A stretch of 64,000 nt of DNA from Caulobacter sp. CCUG 60055 (lineage in GTDB: Bacteria > Pseudomonadota > Alphaproteobacteria > Caulobacterales > Caulobacteraceae): contig NZ_PUIC01000009.1 in assembly GCF_022750545.1 (NCBI RefSeq), positions 1-64,000 of the forward strand. Direction: 5' to 3'. The notes under the pieces were generated by a model. It was given only the letters and a program-made list of their open reading frames with translations, had not been told where the DNA came from and made no database searches. Shown piece by piece: positions 7,479 to 14,464 of the stretch (position 1 is its first letter; each line of letters begins with the position of its first letter). The translations under genes were made by a program, and so were the position numbers.

Positions 7479-8513
7479 TCAGACCGGAGGCGGGTTCACC
7501 CGCTGGAAGCCGCCTTCCCGCCAGTACGGGAAATAGGGGTAGGCCGGCGTGACCGCGCTGGCCGCGTCCAGCCGGGCGACCTGATCGGCGGTCAGGGACC
7601 AGCCCGCCGCGTCCAGGTTCTGGCGAAGCTGGGCCTCGTCGCGGGCGCCCAGGATGACGCTGGCCACGGTCGGCCGCCCCAGCAGCCAGTTGATGGCGAT
7701 CTGCGGGACGGCGCGCCCGGTCTCGGCGGCCAGGGCGTCGAGCACCTCGACCACGGCGAACAGCCGCTCGTCGTCCACCGGCGGGCCCATGTCGGCGGTG
7801 TCGTGCAGGCGGCTGACCTTCGGCGCCGGCTGGCCGCGCCGGATCTTGCCGGTCAGCCGGCCCCAGCCCAGCGGGCTCCAGATCAGGCCGCCGACCTTCT
7901 GGTCCTGGCCGAGCGGCATCAGCTCCCATTCGTAGTCGCGGCCGATCAGGGAGTAATACGCCTGGTGCGCCACGTAGCGGGGAAAGCCGTAGCGGTCGGC
8001 GGCGGCCAGCGACTTCATCAGCTGCCAGCCGCTGAAGTTCGAGGCGCCGACATAGCGGACCTTGCCGTCGCGCACGAGGACGTCCAGGGCCGCCAGCGTC
8101 TCCTCGACCGGCGTGGCGGCGTCGAAGGCGTGCAGTTGCAGAAGGTCGATGCGGTCGGTGCGCAGCCGGCGCAGCGCCGCCTCGACGCCGCGCACCAGGC
8201 GCAGGCGCGAGGCGCCGGCGTCGTTGGGCCCTTCGCCGGTCGGCAGGCCGATCTTGGTCGAGATCAGAGCCTCGTCGCGACGGCCCTGCAGCGCCTCGCC
8301 CAGGATCTCCTCCGAGGCGCCGTCGGAATAGACGTCGGCGGTGTCGAAGAGGTTGACCCCGGCCTCCAGGCAGACGGCGATCAGCCGGCGGGCCTCGTCG
8401 ACGCCGGAATCGCCCCAGGCGCTGAACAGCGGCCCCTTGCCGCCGAACGTGCCGGCGCCGAAGCTCAGGACCGGGACCTTGAGCCCCGAGGCGCCGAGAG
8501 TTCTGTATTCCAT
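7479..8513 (-). CDS. Aldo/keto reductase
   Basis: A 344-residue NAD(P)H-dependent aldo/keto reductase of the YajO/Tas-like group. The catalytic tetrad is visible: D57 and Y62 in FDTADVYSDG, K87 in ISTKIGLP and H128 in LLQLHAFD. The segments GASNFSGWQLM and the C-terminal NADP-binding region (SVILGARDEAQLRQNL) are intact. The physiological carbonyl substrate cannot be told from sequence. The start lies 13 bases after the stop of the MFS gene on the same strand, so the two are likely cotranscribed. Confidence 0.93.
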   Translation of the reverse strand: MEYRTLGASGLKVPVLSFGAGTFGGKGPLFSAWGDSGVDEARRLIAVCLEAGVNLFDTADVYSDGASEEILGEALQGRRDEALISTKIGLPTGEGPNDAGASRLRLVRGVEAALRRLRTDRIDLLQLHAFDAATPVEETLAALDVLVRDGKVRYVGASNFSGWQLMKSLAAADRYGFPRYVAHQAYYSLIGRDYEWELMPLGQDQKVGGLIWSPLGWGRLTGKIRRGQPAPKVSRLHDTADMGPPVDDERLFAVVEVLDALAAETGRAVPQIAINWLLGRPTVASVILGARDEAQLRQNLDAAGWSLTADQVARLDAASAVTPAYPYFPYWREGGFQRVNPPPV

Positions 8514-8526
8514 GACAGGGTTCTCC

Positions 8527-9702
8527 TCAGTTGCAGAGTGCGGGTTGCGGGGCCGTGCGCCGCTCCAGGCGCAGGCTGAAGACGGCCAGGCCGAGGGCCG
8601 ACAGCGGCACCAGGCTGGCGGCCAGCGGCACCGCCGCCAGGCCGGGGCCGTGGGCGATGACCGCCCCGCCGAGCCAGGCGCCGAAGGCGTTGCCGAGGTT
8701 GAAGGCGGCGATGTTCAGGCTGGAGGCCAGGCCCTGGCCCGCGCCGCCGGCCTGTTGCAGCAGGCGCACCTGCAGCGGGGCCACGGTGGCGAAGGCCGCC
8801 GCGCCGAGCAGGGCGGTGAAGACCACGGCCGAGATCTTGTTGTGGAAGGCGAAGGCCGAGACGCCCAGCACCACGGCCAGCAGCGCCAGGCTGCCCAGCA
8901 GGGCCGGCGACAGGCTGCGGTCGGCCCAGCGGCCGCCGCCGAGGTTGCCGGCCACCAGCCCCGCGCCGAACACCAGCAGGATCGGCGACACCGCCGACTT
9001 CGAGAAGCCGGCCAGCTCGGTCAGGATCGGCTGGATGTAGGTGAACACCGCGAAGACGCCGCCGAAACCCAGCACGGTCATGGCCAAGCCCAGCAGCACC
9101 TGCGGCCGCGCCAGCACCGCCAGCTCCTCGCGCAGCGGCGCGGGCTCGGCGGCGGCCTGGGCGCGGGGCACGAAGGCCGCCAGCACGGCGAAGGCGACGA
9201 CGCCGATGGCCGCCACCGCCCAGAAGGTGGAGCGCCAGCCGAAGGCCAGGCCGAGCCAGGCACCGAACGGCACCCCGAGCAAGGTGGCCAGGGTCAGGCC
9301 GGTGAACATCACCGCGATGGCCGAGGCGCGCCGGTCGGGCGCCGCCAGGCTGGCGGCCACCAGCGAACCGACGCCGAAGAAGGTGCCGTGGGCCAGGGCG
9401 GTCAGCACCCGGGCCGCCATCAGGGCGCCGTAGGTCGGCGCGACGGCGCAGGCGATGTTGCCGAGGGTGAAGATGGCCATCAGCACCAGCAGCGTGGTCT
9501 TGCGCGGCAGGCGGCGGGTGGCCAGGGTCAGCAGCGGCGCGCCGGCGGTGACGCCCAGCGCATAGCCGGAGAGCAGCAGGCCGGTCGCCGGCAGCGACGC
9601 GCCCAGGTCGGCCGAGACCTGCAGGACCAGGCCCATGATGACGAATTCGGTGACGCCGATGCCGAAGGCGCCGACGGCGAGGGCGAGAAGGGCGACGGGC
9701 AT
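8527..9702 (-). CDS. MFS transporter (AraJ/DHA1 type)
   Basis: A 391-residue major facilitator with twelve predicted helices. The N terminus runs straight into TM1 (VGAFGIGVTEFVIMGLV), typical of the AraJ/YdhP drug-proton antiporter-1 subgroup. Motif A-like TRRLPRKTTLL follows TM2, and the motif-C-like GVPFGAWLGLAFGWRS is in the middle of the N-terminal half. It is likely an efflux permease for small molecules; the substrate is unknown. It precedes the aldo/keto reductase gene and is divergent from a LysR regulator, the classic layout for regulator-controlled export. Confidence 0.92.
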   Translation of the reverse strand: MPVALLALAVGAFGIGVTEFVIMGLVLQVSADLGASLPATGLLLSGYALGVTAGAPLLTLATRRLPRKTTLLVLMAIFTLGNIACAVAPTYGALMAARVLTALAHGTFFGVGSLVAASLAAPDRRASAIAVMFTGLTLATLLGVPFGAWLGLAFGWRSTFWAVAAIGVVAFAVLAAFVPRAQAAAEPAPLREELAVLARPQVLLGLAMTVLGFGGVFAVFTYIQPILTELAGFSKSAVSPILLVFGAGLVAGNLGGGRWADRSLSPALLGSLALLAVVLGVSAFAFHNKISAVVFTALLGAAAFATVAPLQVRLLQQAGGAGQGLASSLNIAAFNLGNAFGAWLGGAVIAHGPGLAAVPLAASLVPLSALGLAVFSLRLERRTAPQPALCN

Positions 9703-9797
9703 GGAGCCTCCACGGAAACGGACCGGCTCCAGATGGCGACGACGCCTAGGATGAATTAGTATGCCTTAAGGACAGTCATATATGAGATGAATTCACA
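9703..9797. promoter_or_regulatory. Divergent MFS/LysR control region
   Basis: This 95-base AT-rich gap between divergent genes carries a repeated GATGAATT at 9750-9757 and 9786-9793 and a perfect CCTTAAGG at 9764-9771. LysR proteins bind such shared promoters, so these are candidate contact sites. The assignment is by position only. Confidence 0.4.
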
Positions 9798-10724
9798 ATG
9801 GCGCGGATGGACGTCAACCGGTCCGGCGAGATGGAGGTGTTCACGCGGGTGGTCGAGTACGGCGGCTTCACCCACGCCGCGCGCAGCCTGCGCATGACGC
9901 CCTCGGCGGTCAGCAAGCTGGTCAGCCGCCTGGAGGCCCGCCTGGGCGCGCGGTTGATCAACCGCTCGACGCGCAAGCTGCAGCTCACCGCCGAGGGCGA
10001 GGCGTTCCACGCCCGGGCCGTGCGCGTGCTGGCCGACATCGACGAGGCCGAGAGCATGGCCGCCGCCGGATCGGCGCCGCGGGGACGGATCCGGGTCAAC
10101 GCCAACGTGTCGTTCGGCCTGCACCACCTGACGCCGTTGATTCCCGTCTTCCTGAAAAAGCATCCGCATATCTGCCTGGACCTGGTGCTGACCGACCAGG
10201 TGATCGACCTCTTGGACGAACGCACCGACGTGGCCATCCGCGTCGGCCCGATGCAGCCGTCGCAGCTGATGGCCCGCAAGCTCGGCGAGAGCCGGACGGC
10301 CGTGGTCGCCTCGCCGGACTATCTGGCCAGATGCGGCACGCCCCAGACCCTCGAGGACCTGCTCGCCCACAACCGCATCAGCTTCAACTTCGCCCGCATC
10401 TTCGACGAATGGCCCTTCCGCACGCCGGCCGGGCTCACCTCGGCCCCGGCCTGCGGCGACGTCAGCGTCGGCGACGGCGAGACGGCGCGCCGGCTGGCCC
10501 TGGCCGGTCACGGCCTGGCGCGGCTGGCGCTATTCCACATCGGGCCGGACATCGCCGCCGGCCGGCTGATTCCCGTGCTCGAGGCTTTCAATCCTGGGGA
10601 TGTCGAGGAGATCAACGCGGTCTATCTCGGCCAGGGCGGCTACCTGCCGGCGCGGGTGCGGGCCTTCATTGATTTTCTTGCCGAAACCTTGCGAACGAAA
10701 GGTTTCATGCCGCCTTCGGCGTGA
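9798..10724 (+). CDS. LysR-family transcriptional regulator
   Basis: A 308-residue LysR regulator. The N-terminal winged helix-turn-helix is clear (MEVFTRVVEYGGFTHAARSL, then TPSAVSKLVSRLEARLGARLINRSTRKLQLT), followed by the linker helix and a periplasmic-binding-like effector domain from about residue 90. It resembles the subgroup with RGRIRVNANVSFG, where effectors are small aromatic or quinone-like compounds, but the ligand cannot be read here. It is transcribed away from the MFS/aldo-keto reductase operon across 95 bases, so it most likely controls that operon and itself. Confidence 0.93.
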   Translation: MARMDVNRSGEMEVFTRVVEYGGFTHAARSLRMTPSAVSKLVSRLEARLGARLINRSTRKLQLTAEGEAFHARAVRVLADIDEAESMAAAGSAPRGRIRVNANVSFGLHHLTPLIPVFLKKHPHICLDLVLTDQVIDLLDERTDVAIRVGPMQPSQLMARKLGESRTAVVASPDYLARCGTPQTLEDLLAHNRISFNFARIFDEWPFRTPAGLTSAPACGDVSVGDGETARRLALAGHGLARLALFHIGPDIAAGRLIPVLEAFNPGDVEEINAVYLGQGGYLPARVRAFIDFLAETLRTKGFMPPSA

Positions 10725-10886
10725 AATGCGACTCAACCTCAGCCCATTTTTTCGCTCAGGAGGAGAAAAGGTCTTTTCCCCGCGTCAATGCGTCATACAC
10801 TCGCCAGTTGAACGGCATGGTAAATCGTTAGGCCGACGCCGACGGCGCACTTTGTAACGTGACCCAGTGACGTGAGAACCAAAACC

Positions 10887-11288
10887 ATGATTGAACGATC
10901 CGAGCCAGACCCCATCGACATCGCCATCGGCGCCCGTATCCGACTGCGGCGGCGGGGCTTGGGCATGACGCAGGAAGTCCTCGCCCAGCACCTCGGCCTG
11001 ACGTTCCAGCAGGTCCAGAAATATGAGAAGGGCGTGAACCGCGTTTCCGGATCCACCTTGGTGCGTGTCGCCCAGGCCCTGCGCATGCGGCCGGGCGTGC
11101 TGCTCGGCGACGACGACGTCGAGGCGGTCGAGGCCGTCGACTGGTCGAGCGTGGCCACGCCGGGGGCGGCCGAACTGATGTCGGCCTTCGCCGCGATAAA
11201 ATCTCCTCGCGTTCGCTCGTCGGTTCTGGCTTTGGTCAAGGCGGCCACCGCCGCGACCGAGGACCATGACCGGACAGACGAGCCCTAA
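10887..11288 (+). CDS. XRE-family helix-turn-helix regulator
   Basis: A 133-residue regulator with a Cro/C1-type HTH: IGARIRLRRRGLGMTQEVLA, then the recognition-helix segment LGLTFQQVQKYEKGVNRVS and GSTLVRVAQAL. The last 60 residues form a small alpha-helical tail without a known sensor domain. I use ATG 10887; an in-frame GTG at 10872 would add five residues. Its 3' end overlaps the LuxR gene by 23 bases, so the two are probably translationally coupled. Direct repeats of GTGAC lie just upstream (about 10858-10871) and could be an operator. A role in setting LuxR activity or level is inferred from linkage. Confidence 0.88.
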   Translation: MIERSEPDPIDIAIGARIRLRRRGLGMTQEVLAQHLGLTFQQVQKYEKGVNRVSGSTLVRVAQALRMRPGVLLGDDDVEAVEAVDWSSVATPGAAELMSAFAAIKSPRVRSSVLALVKAATAATEDHDRTDEP

Positions 11289-12012
11289 AGAAGCCGCCCT
11301 CGCATTCTTCAGCGCCGCCTCCACGGTCGAGACCCTGGAGGCGTTGCAGACAGCTTTCGCGTCCGTGGCCGGCGCGCATGGTTTTCAGCGCGGCGCCTGC
11401 GTCCATATCGCCACGCCGGGCGAGCCGGTGCAGCCCAAGGTGCTGTTCGGCTTCGGCGTCACGGCGTGGGCCGATCAGTACACGCGCGGCCGTTTGTCGC
11501 GCTACGACCCCGCCATCCAGGCGGTGTTCACCAACGTCCGTCCCGTCAGCTGGCGTGAGATCGAGGCCGGCGTGAAGTCGGCCGAGGGCCAGGCGGTGTT
11601 CGACGCCGCCCGCGCCGCCGGCGCCCGCGACGGCCTGATCGTGCCCGTACACGGACCGTTGGGCGAAGTGATGTCGGTCAGCCTCGTCAGCGAGGTCATC
11701 GACACCTTCGACGACCAGACCCGCAACACCATGCACGTGGCGGGCACCATCTTCGCCACGCGGGGCCTTTCCCTGCTTGAGATCGAGCGCGAGCGCACCG
11801 AGGGCCCGCAGCTGTCCCGGCGCGAGATCCAGTGCGTCTACTGGATCAACAAGGGCAAGACCGACTGGGAGATCGGCCGCATCCTCGGCATCGCCGAGGA
11901 CACCGTCGCGTTCCACATCCAGAACGCCAAGAAGAAGCTGGGCGTGACCACCCGCGCCCAGTTGCCGAACCGCGCCTGGTATCTGGGCGTTCTGCTCGAC
12001 GAGAACCCCTGA
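11266..12012 (+). CDS. LuxR-type quorum-sensing regulator
   Basis: A 248-residue LuxR/TraR-type regulator. The autoinducer-binding domain (about 1-165) holds the usual lactone-pocket residues by alignment with TraR: W68 and Y72 in VTAWADQYTRG, D81-P82 in SRYDPAIQ, and W96 in RPVSWREI. The C-terminal GerE-type HTH (about 180-240) shows LSRREIQCVYWINKGKTDWE and TVAFHIQNAKKKLGV. It should bind an acyl-homoserine lactone and then a lux-box operator; one lies 17 bases after its stop, ahead of the luxI-type gene. It starts inside the XRE gene. Confidence 0.94.
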   Translation: MTGQTSPKEAALAFFSAASTVETLEALQTAFASVAGAHGFQRGACVHIATPGEPVQPKVLFGFGVTAWADQYTRGRLSRYDPAIQAVFTNVRPVSWREIEAGVKSAEGQAVFDAARAAGARDGLIVPVHGPLGEVMSVSLVSEVIDTFDDQTRNTMHVAGTIFATRGLSLLEIERERTEGPQLSRREIQCVYWINKGKTDWEIGRILGIAEDTVAFHIQNAKKKLGVTTRAQLPNRAWYLGVLLDENP

Positions 12013-12029
12013 GCCGTCGCGGCGGCCCT

Positions 12030-12049
12030 ACCTACACGTTCGTGTAGGT
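12030..12049. promoter_or_regulatory. lux box (LuxR operator) before luxI
   Basis: A perfect inverted repeat with 9-base arms, ACCTACACG and CGTGTAGGT, and a TT centre makes 20 bp, the standard lux-box length and symmetry. It lies between the luxR-type and luxI-type genes, 64 bases before the luxI ATG, where a LuxR dimer would activate synthase transcription. Confidence 0.85.
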
Positions 12050-12113
12050 GACCGGGCCGGCGGCGGGGAGCAGGTTGCCGCTCCATTCGGCCCTCCCCGC
12101 CGACAGGTGCGCC

Positions 12114-12932
12114 ATGATCCATATCGTCACCCACGCCAACCGCGACCTCTACGCGGACGAACTGCTCCAGGCCCATCGCCAGCGTCGCGAGGCCTTTGTC
12201 GAACAGCGGGGCTGGCCCCTCTCGGTGCGCGAGGACGGCGGCGAGTACGACGAGGGCGACGACGAGCGCGCGATCTATTTCCTGGCCATCGACAAGGCCG
12301 GACAGGTCGAGGCCAGCATGCGCGCCCGCCCCACCGACGACTTCTGCGTGGTGGCCGACGTCTTCCCGCATTTCCTCGCCGACGGCCCGGCCTCGGCCAA
12401 GGCCCCGGACGTCTGGGAGATCGCCCGCTGGGTCGCCGTCGGCCGCACGCGAGGCCCCGAAGGCTTCAATCGCCGGGGCGAACTGCGTCTGGCCGTCATC
12501 GAGCAGGCCCTGGCCTGCGGCGTGCGCAAGATCGTCGGCATGACCGACCTCTACCTGCTGGGCCCGGCCATGCGTTCGGGCTGGCGGGTCAAGCCGATCG
12601 GCATCCCCGCCGACTACGGCCAGGGCCAGGGCGTCGCGGTCGAGGTCGAGGTGTCCGAAGGCGCCGTGGTCGAGCTGCGCGAGCGCCTGGCGCTCGACCG
12701 CTCGCCCCGCCTCCACATCCAGCCCGGCCATCCGCTGCAGGCGCTGCCGAAACCCGAGATCGAAGCGTTCGCCGAGACCTACGACCAATCCGCGTCCGAC
12801 ATCTCGCACTTCCTGCGCACGGTGGTCCGCCGCGTCGCCGAGATCGAGACCGCCGAGGGCGAGGAGGCCGCCGTGCGCCTGCTCGCCGACGCGCTCGACA
12901 TCGTCCGCGCGTCCAGCCGCCTCGATGCGTGA
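12114..12932 (+). CDS. Acyl-homoserine-lactone synthase (LuxI type) with C-terminal extension
   Basis: A 272-residue LuxI-family enzyme, which makes N-acyl-homoserine lactone from S-adenosylmethionine and an acyl-ACP or acyl-CoA. Family residues are intact: R24/R25, F28 and W34 in HRQRREAFVEQRGW, acidic residues D46 and D49 in EYDEGDD, R70 in ASMRARP, and E102/R105 in WEIARW. LuxI enzymes are usually about 190-230 residues; this one carries roughly 60 extra C-terminal residues (about 210-272), a proline break followed by predicted helices. A lux box precedes it, so positive autoregulation by the upstream LuxR is likely. It converges with selO nine bases later. Confidence 0.94.
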   Translation: MIHIVTHANRDLYADELLQAHRQRREAFVEQRGWPLSVREDGGEYDEGDDERAIYFLAIDKAGQVEASMRARPTDDFCVVADVFPHFLADGPASAKAPDVWEIARWVAVGRTRGPEGFNRRGELRLAVIEQALACGVRKIVGMTDLYLLGPAMRSGWRVKPIGIPADYGQGQGVAVEVEVSEGAVVELRERLALDRSPRLHIQPGHPLQALPKPEIEAFAETYDQSASDISHFLRTVVRRVAEIETAEGEEAAVRLLADALDIVRASSRLDA

Positions 12933-12941
12933 GGCCGCCGG

Positions 12942-14363
12942 CTAGGGCGCCCCCCAGCCCTGGCCGGCGGTCCGGATCGCCGCGATCTTGGCCGTGAACG
13001 GTCGCCAGTCGTCCTCGTCGGCGATCGCCGACCAGATCGCCTCGATCTCGTCGTAGAGCAGCTCCTCGGGCTCGGCCCTGGCGAAGTACGGGTGGGCCAG
13101 CCGTTCCGGCCGCGCGGGCGCCCGCTCGGCCAGCAGCGCGCGGAACGCAACGAACGCCTCGCCGGCGTAGAGCCTCGCCCGCGGACCGGACATCGCGCGC
13201 GCCTCCGACGCCGCGCCGCCGAACCAGTCGAAGAAAAACGGCTCCCAGCGCAGCGTCTCGCCGCCGGCGGCCAGGGCGCGGAAAGCGGCGTTGACCAGCG
13301 CGACATCTTCCTCCGCCCCGCCCTGGGCCAGCCCCAGCCGGTCGAGCATCGCCCCCCGCAACGCGTCGCGATAGGCCGGGCCGAAGCCGTTCAGGGCCGC
13401 CGCCAGCGCCCCCTCGTCGGCGACCAGGGTGAGGCAGCCGGCCAGCTGCTGCAGGTTCCAGAACACCGCCTCCGGCTGGCGGCCGAAACTGTAGAGGCCG
13501 GTCTGGTCGAAATAGGCGGCGACGAAGTTGGGATCGTTGCGGGGCAGGAACCGATAGGGCCCGTAGTCGAAGCTCTCGCCGGTGATGTTCATGTTGTCGG
13601 TGTTGAGCACGCCGTGCACGAACCCGGCCGCCATCCAGCGCGCCGCCAGCCGCGCCGCCCGCTCGACCACCGCCGCCAGCAGGGCCGACGGCAGGTCCTC
13701 CGCGCCGTCCAGCTCGGGATAATAGTTCTCGACCACATGCTCGACGAGGCGGCCGATCAGGTCGGCCCGCTCGAAATAGGCGTGGCGCTGGAAGGAGCCG
13801 AAGCGGATGTGGCTCCACGACAGCCGCGTCAGCACGGCCGAGCGGGTCGGGCTCGGCTCGTCGTTGCGGGCCAGGGCCTCGCCGGTCTCGATCAGCGAGA
13901 ACGAGCGCGAGGTCGGAACGCCCAGCGCCTCCAGCATCTCGGTGGCCAGCACCTCGCGCACGCCGCCCTTCAGCGTCAGCCGGCCGTCGCCCTGACGGGA
14001 GAAGGGCGTCTGGCCCGACCCCTTCGTGCCGAGATCGAGCAGGCGCCCGCCGGGGCTTTCGCGCAGCTGGGCGAACAGAAAGCCCCGGCCGTCGCCGAGG
14101 TCGGGGTTGTAGACCCTGAACTGATGGCCGTGATAGCGCATCGCCAGCGGCCCGGGCTGGTTGCCGGGCAACGGCTCGAAGCGGGCGAAGGCCGCCCGCC
14201 ACTCGGCGTCGGTCAGGCCCTCCAGCCCCACCGCCGCGGCGGCTCGGTCGTTGCGGAAGCGAATGTCGGCCCTGGGGAAATCGGCCGGCGCGACCGGGTC
14301 GGAAAAGTCCGGCCCCAGAGCCATGAAGCGCGGATCGGGCCGATAGGAGGGGGAGACGGGCAT
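12942..14363 (-). CDS. selO: SelO pseudokinase protein AMPylase
   Basis: A 473-residue YdiU/SelO protein, which uses an inverted-ATP protein-kinase-like fold to transfer AMP to Ser/Thr/Tyr of partner proteins in redox stress. Visible motifs are LGTKGSGQTPFSR (K114), the GVREVLATEMLEALGVPTSRS stretch, FVHGVLNTDNMNITG with the catalytic Asp at 256 and N257, and SFDYGPYRFL with the metal-binding Asp at 266. Length matches bacterial SelO. No selenocysteine-type C terminus is seen; it ends GWGAP. It is convergent with luxI and otherwise stands alone. Confidence 0.95.
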   Translation of the reverse strand: MPVSPSYRPDPRFMALGPDFSDPVAPADFPRADIRFRNDRAAAAVGLEGLTDAEWRAAFARFEPLPGNQPGPLAMRYHGHQFRVYNPDLGDGRGFLFAQLRESPGGRLLDLGTKGSGQTPFSRQGDGRLTLKGGVREVLATEMLEALGVPTSRSFSLIETGEALARNDEPSPTRSAVLTRLSWSHIRFGSFQRHAYFERADLIGRLVEHVVENYYPELDGAEDLPSALLAAVVERAARLAARWMAAGFVHGVLNTDNMNITGESFDYGPYRFLPRNDPNFVAAYFDQTGLYSFGRQPEAVFWNLQQLAGCLTLVADEGALAAALNGFGPAYRDALRGAMLDRLGLAQGGAEEDVALVNAAFRALAAGGETLRWEPFFFDWFGGAASEARAMSGPRARLYAGEAFVAFRALLAERAPARPERLAHPYFARAEPEELLYDEIEAIWSAIADEDDWRPFTAKIAAIRTAGQGWGAP

Positions 14364-14464
14364 GCCTTCCCTTCTAGAGCTTCATCGGCGCCCGTCGAGC
14401 GGATTTGGCCGGGGGCCCCAGGCCAGCCCCGTCGAGACGGGACCGGCCTGGAACGATCCTGGAC

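Noticed and set aside
10765-10778. GAAAAG-GT-CTTTTC dyad after the LysR gene as a terminator
   Set aside because: The stem is only six A/T-rich base pairs and no T-run follows; it is too weak to call.
12942-14363. SelO as a selenoprotein
   Set aside because: The C terminus ends at a normal stop after GWGAP with no in-frame TGA/SECIS arrangement; bacterial SelO is often a non-selenocysteine form.
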